Source: an uncultured Lewinella sp. (lineage in GTDB: Bacteria > Bacteroidota > Bacteroidia > Chitinophagales > Saprospiraceae). From it: a stretch of 36,686 nt of DNA. Below are positions 17,971 to 27,876 of this stretch, in pieces; position 1 is the stretch's first letter; every line of letters starts with the position of its first letter. Below the pieces are notes generated by a model. It was not told the origin of the DNA. It saw nothing but the letters and a program-made list of their open reading frames with translations, and did not search any database. The stretch is from NCBI GenBank assembly GCA_913056515.1, contig CAJXMP010000009.1, forward strand, positions 1 to 36,686, read 5' to 3'. The position numbers and the translations under genes are program-made.

Positions 17971-18384
17971 ATGTATCCAAAAGAATTAGTAGCTCCAATG
18001 GCAAAAGATTTAAATGACGCAGGATTTCAGTCATTAATTTCAGCAGAGGATGTTGATCAAGTGTTGGGCGCTAAAGCAGGAACGGTATTAGTTGTAGTGA
18101 ATTCAGTTTGTGGATGTGCTGCAGCCAATGCAAGGCCTGGTGCAAAAATGTCATTAAATCATTCGGCAAAGCCAGATCAGACTGTTACAGTTTTTGCTGG
18201 GGTGGATCGAGAAGCTGTAGATAAAGCAAGATCTTACATGCTACCTTATCCTCCATCATCTCCTTCGATTGCTTTATTTAAAGAAGGTAAATTGGTTCAC
18301 TTTTTAGAGCGACACCACATTGAAGGTCGATCAGCAGATATCATCGCAGATAATTTGAAAATGGCTTATGACCGTTTTTGTTAA
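17971..18384 (+). CDS. BrxA/BrxB family bacilliredoxin
   Basis: MYPKELVAPMAKDLNDAGFQSL...VVVNSVCGCAAANARPGA with CGC active site, ...SPSIALFKEGKLVHFLERHHIEGRSA. Confidence 0.95.
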   Translation: MYPKELVAPMAKDLNDAGFQSLISAEDVDQVLGAKAGTVLVVVNSVCGCAAANARPGAKMSLNHSAKPDQTVTVFAGVDREAVDKARSYMLPYPPSSPSIALFKEGKLVHFLERHHIEGRSADIIADNLKMAYDRFC

Positions 18385-18389
18385 AAATA

Positions 18390-18418
18390 AGGAGAGCAAT
18401 TTGCTCTCCTATTTTTTT
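18390..18418. terminator. Terminator after the bacilliredoxin gene
   Basis: AGGAGAGC-aattt-GCTCTCCT followed by aTTTTTTT; A-rich on the other side. Confidence 0.85.
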
Positions 18419-18598
18419 AGCCATAACTAGCTATTGTATCCCGGGGGGAGGGAGTTATGCCTGGTGCAAATCCAATGATTTGCATGTTCTTTTCAAGATG
18501 TAAAGTTGGAAGTTCTACAGGATATTGAAATGGAATTATCGTTGAAGTATGAAGTGCTTATATAAATATAAAATCTTAATATATTAAAGTCAAGTATA

Positions 18599-19255
18599 TT
18601 AAGGGGCCAGTCTTGATTTTGTCCATTTATTTTCTTCTTTGTGGTAAACTATTCTATCGTGTAATCTACTCGGTTGCCCTTGCCAAAACTCATATGTTGT
18701 GGGCATTACTAGATACCCACCCCAATGTTTGGGTTTAGTTATTTTTTGGGTAGATTGATGATCTAATTTTGCTTGTTCAAGAGAATCACTGAGGACTTTC
18801 CTCGAAGGTATAACCTGTGATTGAGGAGATGCTATTGCTCCTAACTGACTTTCTACTGGTCTTTTATTGAAATAAGCTGAAGATGCTTCTTCACTTAATT
18901 TTTCCACTGGACCACTTATTCGAACTTGCCTTTGGAGTTTATCCCAAAAGAAAACCAAGGACGCCCTAGGGTTGTGTTTGAGGTCATTTCCTTTGCTAGA
19001 GCTGTAGTTGGTGAAAAATCTAAAACCTTCTTCTGAGAATCCTTTAAGGAGTACAATTCTTCCTTGAGGATAGCCCTGTGGACTTACTGTGCATAAGGTC
19101 ATTGCATTGGGCTCGAGTATACCACTCTCTAGAGCATCATTAAACCAGGATTCAAATTGGTCAAGCGGATTGTTAGCTGTGTTATCAATAGAAAGGATAT
19201 CTGACTGATAGTGCTGGCGGAGTTGTTCAACTTTGGATGAGTCTCTATTTGGCAT
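18599..19255 (-). CDS. pdxH: Pyridoxamine 5'-phosphate oxidase
   Basis: ESGILEPNAMTLCTVSPQGYPQGRIVLLKGFSEEGFRFFTNYSSSKGNDLKHNPRASLVFFWDKLQRQVRISGPVEKLS...WGGYLVMPTTYEFWQGQPSRLHDRI. Confidence 0.96.
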   Translation of the reverse strand: MPNRDSSKVEQLRQHYQSDILSIDNTANNPLDQFESWFNDALESGILEPNAMTLCTVSPQGYPQGRIVLLKGFSEEGFRFFTNYSSSKGNDLKHNPRASLVFFWDKLQRQVRISGPVEKLSEEASSAYFNKRPVESQLGAIASPQSQVIPSRKVLSDSLEQAKLDHQSTQKITKPKHWGGYLVMPTTYEFWQGQPSRLHDRIVYHKEENKWTKSRLAP

Positions 19256-19279
19256 GTTTTTTTGCTATAAAGGTAAAAT

Positions 19280-19304
19280 AAAAAAGCCCCTGATACACAG
19301 GGGC
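19280..19304 (-). terminator. Minus-strand intrinsic terminator upstream of pdxH
   Basis: GCCCCTG-ataca-CAGGGGC hairpin with A-tract on the plus-strand 5' side only (TTTTTT on minus). Confidence 0.7.
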
Positions 19305-19526
19305 ACACAAAAAAACAAAAACTATGAACAAACACTCAATACTTGTCAAAAATTGTTAAACCGCTTGATATCAAATCACAGCAAAACATTTATCACGTAT
19401 AGCGGTCTGAAAATATATAAGGGGAGAACGAAATTACTTTCAAATACAAATAGCAAAAATTATTAATAAATAGCACTTTGTATTATAAGTAATTGTGACA
19501 TTGCTTTTATAAAATAAAAATACAAT

Positions 19527-19563
19527 AAAAAAGCCAGCTTGTCAATACATGCTGGCTTTTTTT
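19527..19563. terminator. Terminator at the end of the RND efflux operon
   Basis: AAAAAAGCCAGC-ttgtcaatacat-GCTGGCTTTTTTT, directly after the permease stop codon. Confidence 0.85.
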
Positions 19564-19577
19564 ATTCAATTTTAGTA

Positions 19578-22500
19578 TTATCTGTGACTAAATAACTTAG
19601 AATTTTTTATTCTAAATGCAATCCAATACATGGTTGGAACTACTACTAATGTCAGGAAAGTTGCAAAAACTAATCCATAGATCACGGTCCAGGCCATAGT
19701 TCCCCAGAACTTTGCATTGTCACCTCCCCAAGAAATATTTGGATCGGTATTTTGGATCAAGCTAAAAAAGTCAAAGTTGAATCCAACAGCTAATGGTATT
19801 AGTCCTAGGACCGTTGTTATAGCTGTAAGAAGTACCGGTCTTAACCTGGTTTCTCCACCTTTGATAATAGACTTTTTCACTTCCTCTTCATCTAATTTTT
19901 CGTCTTCTTTCAAGCCTAATTCAGCTCTTTTGTTCTTGACGAGCAAGTTGGTGTAGTCAATAAGTACTATGGCATTATTTACTACGATACCTGCTAAGGA
20001 GATGATACCCACCCCAGTCATGATTACAACAATATTCATATTCGTCAACACATACCCAAAAAACACGCCAATAGTCGAGAAAAGTACAGAAATAATGATA
20101 ATGAATGGCGACGAAACGGAGTTGAACTGCGCAACAATGATTAGGAAAATACTAAATATGGCAATTAGCAAGGCTGTAGTTAAGAATTCAACAGCTTCTG
20201 CTTGTTCTTCCTGTTCGCCGGTAAACGTGATGGTGTATCCATCAGGCAAATTGAAAGCTTGCGCTTTTGTCTGAATGGTATTTACAATCTCATTGGCGTT
20301 ATATCCATCAAGTACATTTGAATTAATGGTAATCACCCGTTCCTGGTCCTTCCTGTTAATAGAGGTATAAGACGTCGAATATTCAATATCTGCAACTGCT
20401 GCAATAGGCACCTGAGAAATACGACCATTAGCCGGATTTCGGAAAGTGATGGCTTGATTCAATATTTCAGAAATATTATTTCTGCTGACATCTTTTGCAC
20501 GGAGTTGAATAGGATAATCTTCATCATTCGTTTTGAACTTAGAGACTTCCTTACCAAAAACAGATGTACGAATTGCATCGGAGATGGAATAGGTTGATAA
20601 TCCAAATCTTCTTGCAGCTTCTCGATCTACATTGATGATTAATTCAGGTTTAGAGAATTGAACATCTTTCTTCAGCTCTTCGATACCTGGAATATTCTGC
20701 TCATTAATGAATTTGATTAAGTCAGCAGAGATTTTTGTGAGTTCATCTACCTCCTCTCCTTGGATCTCAATGTTAATTGGTTTCCCGGTAGGAGGTCCAT
20801 CTTGATTCTTATCCACTACAATTTGCACCCCTGGATATCCTTTTAAAGCTGCTCGAACTTCCTCCATGATATCAAAAGTAGAAACGCCCCCTCTTTCTTC
20901 AGACGGAACAAAGGAGATAGACAAGCGGGCTTTATTGGGTGATGCACCAAATGATGGTCCAGCATTGGGGTCTCCTGTGTTTTCTCCAATTTGTGCCAAT
21001 ACGGCCTCGATAATCTCTGAATTTCGATCAACAATATCAGAAATCTTTTCTTCCACTTCTACCATGAAGGCATCTGTTGCTTCTATATCTGTACCAACAG
21101 GGAATTCAATAAAGGCATTTACATATTGTGGATCTGCACTTGGGAAAAGTTCCACCTTTGGTGCTTTCCTACCCAATAGCATTAAGGATATGATAAGTAG
21201 GACAAATGAGCCAGCAAAAATAATGGCCGGTGTTTTTCCTCTCAGTGCAAAGGAGATAAACCTATTATAAATGTTCTCTAATATTGGAAGTGCGTTTGCT
21301 TGGAATTTGAAAGAGGCATTTCTTAAAAAGAAGGTATTTAGTAAGCTAACGATCACAACGATACCCATAATATTTCTCATCCAAATGGAACCCAAGAAAT
21401 GGGCAATGATACCCACAATTAGTAAGCCTAGTGAGAAGAATAATACATTCTTTCTTTTTCTTTGGCGTTCTTCTTTTGTATCTGCTAATTGATCAATTTT
21501 CATAAACCTTGAGGTCAATACTGGGTTGATAACAAGGGCCACAAAAAGTGATGAAGCAAGCACAATAATGAGTGTAATCGGTAAGTATTTCATGAAGCTA
21601 CCCATTAATCCAGGCCAAAAGGCCAGTGGAACAAATGCAGCTAGAGTTGTTGCTGTTGACGCAATAATAGGCAAAGCCACTTCTCCTGTTCCATATTTTG
21701 CTGCTTCAATGGGTTTGTATCCTTCCTGCATATATCGATAGATATTTTCCACTACCACTATGGCATTATCTACAAGCATTCCAAGTGCTAGAATAAGGGA
21801 AAATAATACTACAGTATTTAAGGTATAACCTAATAGGTTCATGATGAATATTCCCATCAACATCGAAAGTGGTATAGCTACCCCAACGAACATTGAATTA
21901 CGAATACCTAAGAAAAATAGCAGTACTAATACCACTAAAATGACACCCGATATGATACTGTTCTCTAGGTTGGACACCATCATTCTAGTCTGTACAGACT
22001 GATCATTAAATGTCGTCACATTTAAATCTGCAGGTAGGACATTAGCCTTCGCATCTTCTAAAATTTGAGCAATCTTATCTGATGCATCCAACTGGTTCTC
22101 TCCTTTTTCTTTGATTACGTCAAGGGAGATTACCGGAAGTTTATTCGCCCTGGAGATGGATGTTTTTTCGGCAAAGGCAAATTCAACATCTGCAATGTCT
22201 TCCAAAAAGATACTCTTTTGAAATTCACTTTTTACAATCAGTCTTTTTAATTGCTCTACCGATTCAAATTCACCAATGATACGGATAGATCTCCTAAAGT
22301 CATTACTGGTGTATTCACCAGCTGACATGGTCAAGTTCTCTGAACGGATGGCGTTTTCAATATCTGCAAAGCCAACTTCCATGGCTTTCATTTTGTCTAG
22401 GTCCGCACTTATTTTCACCTCTCTATCTAAGGCTCCCTTCAGATCAACTTGAGAAACTTCTTTCAGTTCTTCTATTTCATCTTGGATATATTCCGCATAG

Positions 22501-22997
22501 GATTTAAGCTCATCATTACTGTACGAACCAGCGATATTGATGGTTACAATAGGAATATCAGATAAATTGACTTCAAGAACTTCCGGTTCTTTTGTTAAAT
22601 CTGTAGGTAGTTCTGGTTTAGCTCTATCTACGGCATCCTTTAGTTTCCTAGCGGCATCCTTTAGATCAATATCTGTATCGAATTCAGCAATAATCAATGA
22701 ATAATCCTGAAGCGATTGAGAGGTAACTGACTTAAGTTCGCTGATTGTTGCGATTTCTTTTTCTAAGGGTTTGGTTACCAAGTTTTCGATATCCTCTGCT
22801 GAGTTACCGAAGTAAACGGTGTTTACATAAATTTCTGGCCAAGGAATCTCTGGAAAAGATTCTTTGGGCATACTATTATATGATTGTACACCGAACAATA
22901 GTACCATGAAGGTGAGCAACATGACACTCGTTCTATTGTCGACAGCAAGTGAGGTTAGTCCAAACTGCCTTAGTTTATTTTTGATTTTATCTTTCAT
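19578..22997 (-). CDS. Efflux RND transporter permease subunit (AcrB/HAE1-like)
   Basis: 1139 aa; TSVMLLTFMVLLFGVQSYNSMPKESFPEI, ALGMLVDNAIVVVENIYRYMQEG, ISLAGIVVNNAIVLIDYTN, GETRLRPVLLTAITTVLGLIPLAVG. Confidence 0.96.
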   Translation of the reverse strand: MKDKIKNKLRQFGLTSLAVDNRTSVMLLTFMVLLFGVQSYNSMPKESFPEIPWPEIYVNTVYFGNSAEDIENLVTKPLEKEIATISELKSVTSQSLQDYSLIIAEFDTDIDLKDAARKLKDAVDRAKPELPTDLTKEPEVLEVNLSDIPIVTINIAGSYSNDELKSYAEYIQDEIEELKEVSQVDLKGALDREVKISADLDKMKAMEVGFADIENAIRSENLTMSAGEYTSNDFRRSIRIIGEFESVEQLKRLIVKSEFQKSIFLEDIADVEFAFAEKTSISRANKLPVISLDVIKEKGENQLDASDKIAQILEDAKANVLPADLNVTTFNDQSVQTRMMVSNLENSIISGVILVVLVLLFFLGIRNSMFVGVAIPLSMLMGIFIMNLLGYTLNTVVLFSLILALGMLVDNAIVVVENIYRYMQEGYKPIEAAKYGTGEVALPIIASTATTLAAFVPLAFWPGLMGSFMKYLPITLIIVLASSLFVALVINPVLTSRFMKIDQLADTKEERQRKRKNVLFFSLGLLIVGIIAHFLGSIWMRNIMGIVVIVSLLNTFFLRNASFKFQANALPILENIYNRFISFALRGKTPAIIFAGSFVLLIISLMLLGRKAPKVELFPSADPQYVNAFIEFPVGTDIEATDAFMVEVEEKISDIVDRNSEIIEAVLAQIGENTGDPNAGPSFGASPNKARLSISFVPSEERGGVSTFDIMEEVRAALKGYPGVQIVVDKNQDGPPTGKPINIEIQGEEVDELTKISADLIKFINEQNIPGIEELKKDVQFSKPELIINVDREAARRFGLSTYSISDAIRTSVFGKEVSKFKTNDEDYPIQLRAKDVSRNNISEILNQAITFRNPANGRISQVPIAAVADIEYSTSYTSINRKDQERVITINSNVLDGYNANEIVNTIQTKAQAFNLPDGYTITFTGEQEEQAEAVEFLTTALLIAIFSIFLIIVAQFNSVSSPFIIIISVLFSTIGVFFGYVLTNMNIVVIMTGVGIISLAGIVVNNAIVLIDYTNLLVKNKRAELGLKEDEKLDEEEVKKSIIKGGETRLRPVLLTAITTVLGLIPLAVGFNFDFFSLIQNTDPNISWGGDNAKFWGTMAWTVIYGLVFATFLTLVVVPTMYWIAFRIKNSKLFSHR

Positions 22998-23007
22998 GTG
23001 TTCAACC

Positions 23008-24150
23008 TTATTCTTTGATTTCTACTGCTTCGTTATTTACCACCATTCGTGCACCTTCTAAGATGACTTGCTCTTGTCCAGTAAGCCCTTCCGTTACGAT
23101 GATTTTTCCATCTTGTACTTCTCCAGTAGAGATATACGTTTTGGTAGCTTTTAAATCATTGGTGCTTCCACTGATAGTGTATACATAACTTTTACCCCCT
23201 ATCTCCTGCTGAACAAGTTCTACAGGAATACTAATGGCATCTTTCTGTGTATAGTCATTCAATTTTACATTTGCCAACAAATTGGGCTTTAAAAGTTTGT
23301 CTTTATTTGCTAGAACAGCTTCTATTTTGAATGTTCTATTAGCTGTGTTAATGGCATCTCCAATCAAACTGATTTTGGCAGTGCGCGTCTCGCCTAAGGC
23401 CGGAAGTTGGACTTCTATCTCATCTCCTTTGTTGATAGCTTTTAGGTAGCTTTCAGGAACTTCAGCAACTACCTTAACTTTATTTACATTCAATAAGGTC
23501 ACTAATGGCATGCCTGGTGCAGCAAGTTCTCCTTCTTTAATATTGAGACTTAATACTGATCCAGAGATAGGCGCATAGATAGTGGATTTTCTTCTATTAT
23601 AATCCAAAGTTTCTAGCGATTTCTCTAGCCTTTCCTTATTGTTTTTAGCTTGTAAGAATTGGATTTCAGAACCTATGTTTTGATCCCATAATCGCTTTTG
23701 TCTGTCATAAACTTCCTCTGCCAATTCGAGCGCAGTAAGTAATTCAGCTCTTTGTTTCTCTAAACCTTCTAAATCTAGTTTAGCTAGCACTTGCCCTTTC
23801 TTGATCGATTGTCCTTCCTTCACTCTTAAGCTAATCACTCTTCCACCTATATCTGAGCTGGCATTTACAATATCATCGGATAAGATGGAACCTTGAACAC
23901 TGATATAATGCTTAAAATCACCTAACTCAGGTTGCACCATGGTCACTGGTCTTTTATTGACTACTTTGGGTGACAAGGCATCTACGGAATCTTGAACCTC
24001 TTGAATATAGGTTTCTAGGTTATCGACTTCCGTTTTTAATTGCTCTAAGAGGGCAATTCTACCTTTTAAATCCTCTGGGATAGTTTGTTCTTCTGGTGCG
24101 CAAGCTAATACACTTAGGATAGCGATTGCAGTTAATATGTGGTATTTCAT
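23008..24150 (-). CDS. Efflux RND transporter periplasmic adaptor subunit
   Basis: Lipoprotein-type N-terminus (LSVLACAPEEQ); DIGGRVISLRVKEGQSIKKGQVLAKLDLEGLEKQRAEL; YAPISGSVLSLNIKEGELAAPGMPLVTLLN. Confidence 0.94.
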   Translation of the reverse strand: MKYHILTAIAILSVLACAPEEQTIPEDLKGRIALLEQLKTEVDNLETYIQEVQDSVDALSPKVVNKRPVTMVQPELGDFKHYISVQGSILSDDIVNASSDIGGRVISLRVKEGQSIKKGQVLAKLDLEGLEKQRAELLTALELAEEVYDRQKRLWDQNIGSEIQFLQAKNNKERLEKSLETLDYNRRKSTIYAPISGSVLSLNIKEGELAAPGMPLVTLLNVNKVKVVAEVPESYLKAINKGDEIEVQLPALGETRTAKISLIGDAINTANRTFKIEAVLANKDKLLKPNLLANVKLNDYTQKDAISIPVELVQQEIGGKSYVYTISGSTNDLKATKTYISTGEVQDGKIIVTEGLTGQEQVILEGARMVVNNEAVEIKE

Positions 24151-24176
24151 TTTATGTTGATTCTTTATGTTTATAA

Positions 24177-25559
24177 TTATTGACCTAATGCTTTTGCCAA
24201 GTCAGCTTCTGCACGTAGCAATTCGAAAACTGCTTGATAATAATATTGCTGACTTTGGTACAGCCCTTGCTCTGCTGTCGATACTTCAATACTAGAACCT
24301 ACCCCTTCTTTATATTTGATTTGGGTCGTTTCATAGATTTGCTGTGCTAAGTCTAGATTGTCTTTTCTGACCTCTAGTCTTGCTTGTGCATTGATGAAAT
24401 TCGTTTTAGCATTACTCAATTCGAGCGTAAAACCTTCCAATGCTTGCTCTTTACGAACTTTGACTTCTTCTAGGTCGATTTTGGCTCTTTCGATTTGTGC
24501 TTTTCTGCCCATCCCAGCAAAAATGGGGATGTTGAGTTTAGCTCCAAAGACAGAGGTTGGCAACCAAGTACCATTTGAAAAATCATCCCCTAAATAGGTG
24601 TTTTGGTATGAAACGTAAGCAGACAAAGAAGGTAAGTATCCTGCTTTATAGCGTTGGATATTTAATTCATTAAGTGCAATAGTAGTGTTTAGATAATCCA
24701 CTTCAGGTCTATTGTCAACTGAAAGGGTTGAGGCTAATAGTTGTTGACCTTTTGAAGTCTCCAATACCTGTTCAATAGATCCTTCAATATCCATTTGACT
24801 CCCAACAGGAAAGCCCATCTGCATCTTCAGTGCATTAAGCGCCACCACTCGTTGTCTAATTAAATTTTCTCTTTCCGACTCTAGGTTAGAGAGGGACAAT
24901 TTCAATCGATCGACATCTAATTTTTCAACGAACCCCTCCTTGAATGTAGCTTCCGTCTGCTCTAATAAATGACTAAGATTAGTAATATTAAGATCTAGAT
25001 TCTTTAGATTCTCATCTATAATCAAAAGGGGCAGGTAGGCATCGATTACATTCTTTCTAACGTTAGCGAAGCTGATATTCAAATCCTTTTGCACTAGGCT
25101 ATTGTATGATCGTGCTGCTCTTAAACCCACTATATAACTGCCATCAAAAATGAGGCTAGACAGTGTTACGCTTGGTGTTAGATTATGCGATTGGGCAAAA
25201 GTAAACTCTTGCGTACCTACATCTATTGGGAAAGGCTGTACTAGACTTTCTTGGAATAGTATGCCGTATACTGCAGGTGTAAGGAAATCTGGGGCAATTT
25301 GCCTAGGCTTCTCAATAAAATATTGATACTCTAGGCCACCATTAATTTGAGGTAGTCCAATTGCTGCAGTTTCTTTGACCCGCTGTTCGGCATCACGGAT
25401 TTGAAGCTTTTTGAGTTGGATGTCTGGATGATTATCCTGCGCATAGTTGATTGCTTGGTCCAAGGTGAAGGTTTTTCCTTCTTGATTTTGCCCAAACAAG
25501 GTCATTCCGTGAAGGAATAATGCTAACCAAACTAGGTGCCAACGATACTTTTGATTCAT
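24177..25559 (-). CDS. TolC family outer membrane efflux protein
   Basis: Signal peptide; FTLDQAINYAQDNHPDIQLKKLQIRDAEQRVKETAAIGLPQINGGLEYQYF; LNIPIFAGMGRKAQIERAKIDLEEVK. Confidence 0.93.
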   Translation of the reverse strand: MNQKYRWHLVWLALFLHGMTLFGQNQEGKTFTLDQAINYAQDNHPDIQLKKLQIRDAEQRVKETAAIGLPQINGGLEYQYFIEKPRQIAPDFLTPAVYGILFQESLVQPFPIDVGTQEFTFAQSHNLTPSVTLSSLIFDGSYIVGLRAARSYNSLVQKDLNISFANVRKNVIDAYLPLLIIDENLKNLDLNITNLSHLLEQTEATFKEGFVEKLDVDRLKLSLSNLESERENLIRQRVVALNALKMQMGFPVGSQMDIEGSIEQVLETSKGQQLLASTLSVDNRPEVDYLNTTIALNELNIQRYKAGYLPSLSAYVSYQNTYLGDDFSNGTWLPTSVFGAKLNIPIFAGMGRKAQIERAKIDLEEVKVRKEQALEGFTLELSNAKTNFINAQARLEVRKDNLDLAQQIYETTQIKYKEGVGSSIEVSTAEQGLYQSQQYYYQAVFELLRAEADLAKALGQ

Positions 25560-25570
25560 TATGATTATCG

Positions 25571-26209
25571 TTAAAAATTAAAATAGTTGTGTATTAATGT
25601 TCTACCTTTCTCCGAGGCAATGCCGTGAAGGTGATAGAGAATAAATTCCTTGAAAATATCTTCTTGTGAATATCCCATAGCTTGGTAACCAGATTCTTTA
25701 ACTACCACGTCAATTTTAGATGCATATAGAATAGATACTAAGTCTATATTCAGTTCTTCTCGGTATATCTGTTCTTCTTGACCTCTTTTTAGGTTTTGTT
25801 TGATGACTTCTAATAAGAATCCCTTGTGGTGTTTTTCCACATGGCTCCAACATTCTGGGTAGTATTTTTGTAATTCATAGGTAAGATTTGGGGGAAGCAT
25901 GCGAATGTGTTTAATGGCCATAGTGGTCATTTGGTACATTTCTTCTACAGCATTCTCGGTATTGGAAGATATGAGCTGAATCTCTTCTTGCTGTTCTTTA
26001 ATGAACGCTTTGATGATTTGCTCTATTAAAAAGGATTTGTTAGGGATGGTTTGATAAAGTGTTTTCTTGGAAATGCCAAGGTCTGCACTTAATTTGTCCA
26101 TGGTGATATTTCTAATACCATAGCGCAAAAATAATTCCCTAGATCTTTCTAATAATTTATTCATAATTACTTTTGAAAACTGACTGTGCAAAACTACAAT
26201 ATTATACAC
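25571..26209 (-). CDS. TetR/AcrR family transcriptional regulator
   Basis: RSRELFLRYGIRNITMDKLSADLGISKKTLYQTIPNKSFLIEQII is a TetR-type HTH; first gene of the RND efflux operon. Start probably the internal ATG of MNKLLERSRELFLRYG. Confidence 0.9.
   Translation of the reverse strand: MYNIVVLHSQFSKVIMNKLLERSRELFLRYGIRNITMDKLSADLGISKKTLYQTIPNKSFLIEQIIKAFIKEQQEEIQLISSNTENAVEEMYQMTTMAIKHIRMLPPNLTYELQKYYPECWSHVEKHHKGFLLEVIKQNLKRGQEEQIYREELNIDLVSILYASKIDVVVKESGYQAMGYSQEDIFKEFILYHLHGIASEKGRTLIHNYFNF
26189..26196 (-). promoter_or_regulatory. -7 box TAGTTTTG upstream of the tetR-efflux operon
   Basis: Plus-strand CAAAACTA is the reverse complement of TAnnTTTG consensus, just upstream of the probable start. 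Confidence 0.45.
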
Positions 26210-26346
26210 TGGAAACTCTACAAGGTTTTAAAGTTTCTTTGTTTTTTTCGATTAAATGATAGGAAATAGCGATAAATTTATACTTAATCTTTTTCGGTCA
26301 TTAAGTGTTGATATATATAGTACTTAGGCACTTTTTTAAATCGCTG

Positions 26347-26354
26347 TAATTTTG
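26347..26354 (+). promoter_or_regulatory. -7 box TAATTTTG upstream of the cytochrome c gene
   Basis: Exact TAnnTTTG match about 90 nt upstream of the ATG at 26443. Confidence 0.4.
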
Positions 26355-26442
26355 TTTTGCAGATTGTGATTAGTGCGAATTTTTATTTTGATTAAATCAA
26401 TGGAAACGAATAAAGTTTCCTTTGTTTAAATAGTAATATGTT

Positions 26443-26775
26443 ATGAAAAAGCTTTTGTTTCTAGGCTTGTTTTTTTCAATGGTTTACGCTTGTGGAAGTG
26501 GAACTGAATCGACCAAGGAAAAACGAGCTGAAACACCCTTAGGTTTGAAGATTTATAAGCGATATTGCGTGAGTTGCCATGGTATGTATGGTAATATGGG
26601 GACAAGTGGTGCTTTCGATCTAACGAAATCTACTTTGAACATGGATGAAAAAATAAGTGTTATTACCAACGGAAGGAAGTTAATGACAGCTTTTAAATCC
26701 ATACTTAGTGAGGAGGAAATTAAGGCGGTTGCTAATTACACCGAGGAACTGAAGGTCAAAACAAGTGACAAGTAA
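26443..26775 (+). CDS. Small c-type cytochrome (lipoprotein)
   Basis: Lipobox-like MVYACGSG; LKIYKRYCVSCHGMYGNMGTSGAFDL CXXCH motif; EEEIKAVANYTEEL C-terminal helix. Confidence 0.9.
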   Translation: MKKLLFLGLFFSMVYACGSGTESTKEKRAETPLGLKIYKRYCVSCHGMYGNMGTSGAFDLTKSTLNMDEKISVITNGRKLMTAFKSILSEEEIKAVANYTEELKVKTSDK

Positions 26776-27874
26776 AATTACATATCATGGAATAGGTCTA
26801 ATGTCTGGTTCATCCTTGGATGGTCTAGATATTGCATTATGTAAAGTTGACCTAGACCTTAAGTCCAAGTCGGTAAAAATGGATTTGCTGCAAGCCGATT
26901 GTGTGGCCTTCCCAACAGACCTGCAGGATCAATTAGCACAGGGTCCGCAGTTGGAATTGAGATCATTCCTAGAATTAGATGCTACTTTAGGTCAATTCAT
27001 GGCAGCTGCAGTGCATCAGTTTTTGGAGCGCGCACCTGAAATAAAGGTGGATTTTATCGCTTCACACGGTCATACCATTATACACGATCCTGTTAAAGGA
27101 TATTCTTGTCAGATTGGATCTGCGGCGCAGCTTGCTGCACAAACAGGTTTGACAACTATCAGTGATTTTAGAAATATCGATATTGCACTTGGTGGGCAGG
27201 GAGCACCAATGGCTCCACTCATTGATCAAGTTTTATATCATGCTGATGTTTGTGTGAATATTGGTGGTATTGCAAATCTCAGTTACAGTAATGGTGCACA
27301 AAGAGTTGGATTTGATTTTGCTCCCGCCAATCAGTTATTGAATTATCTTTCCGCTAAGCTGGGTTCTGCCTATGATGATCAGGGCAAAATAGCTCAATCT
27401 GGACAAGTGCATGATAGTCTACTGCAGGCTATGCTAGAAGTACCAATGATTGTTGCTGCAGCGCCTAAGAGCTTTGACAATACGGAGTTACAGACTGTTT
27501 TTTTACCCATCTTAAATCAATCAAATATTAGTATTGCCGATCAGTTAGCTACCTGTGTAGAATTAATTGCAATTACTTTTAAGCATTGTATGGAGGACCT
27601 CAAAAAAGTGGGTACTTTTGATACGCCGCTTAAAGTATTATTTACTGGAGGTGGGGCTAAAAATGATTTTTTAATCCATCGAATGATGGAGCTCTGTTCT
27701 CTAGATATTACTCGAGTAAAGATTAGTGCAGAAGAATCAGATATGAAAGAGGCTATGTTGATGGTATTGGCTGGTGTATATCGATTGAGTGGAATGCCCA
27801 ATCTGTTATCTTCTGTTACGGGTTCTGCGGAAGATAATATGGGTGGTGCGGTCTATCAAGCAAAAGCAAAGTAA
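26765..27874 (+). CDS. anmK: Anhydro-N-acetylmuramic acid kinase
   Basis: GIGLMSGSSLDGLDIALCKVD; FIASHGHTIIHDP; TISDFRNIDIALGGQGAPMAPLIDQVLY; NIGGIANLSY. GTG start overlapping the cytochrome gene. Confidence 0.95.
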   Translation: MTSKITYHGIGLMSGSSLDGLDIALCKVDLDLKSKSVKMDLLQADCVAFPTDLQDQLAQGPQLELRSFLELDATLGQFMAAAVHQFLERAPEIKVDFIASHGHTIIHDPVKGYSCQIGSAAQLAAQTGLTTISDFRNIDIALGGQGAPMAPLIDQVLYHADVCVNIGGIANLSYSNGAQRVGFDFAPANQLLNYLSAKLGSAYDDQGKIAQSGQVHDSLLQAMLEVPMIVAAAPKSFDNTELQTVFLPILNQSNISIADQLATCVELIAITFKHCMEDLKKVGTFDTPLKVLFTGGGAKNDFLIHRMMELCSLDITRVKISAEESDMKEAMLMVLAGVYRLSGMPNLLSSVTGSAEDNMGGAVYQAKAK

Positions 27875-27876
27875 GC

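Noticed and set aside
19233-19466. 77-aa plus-strand ORF upstream of pdxH
   Set aside because: Overlaps the pdxH start and runs through the terminator hairpin; composition is typical of translated AT-rich spacer.
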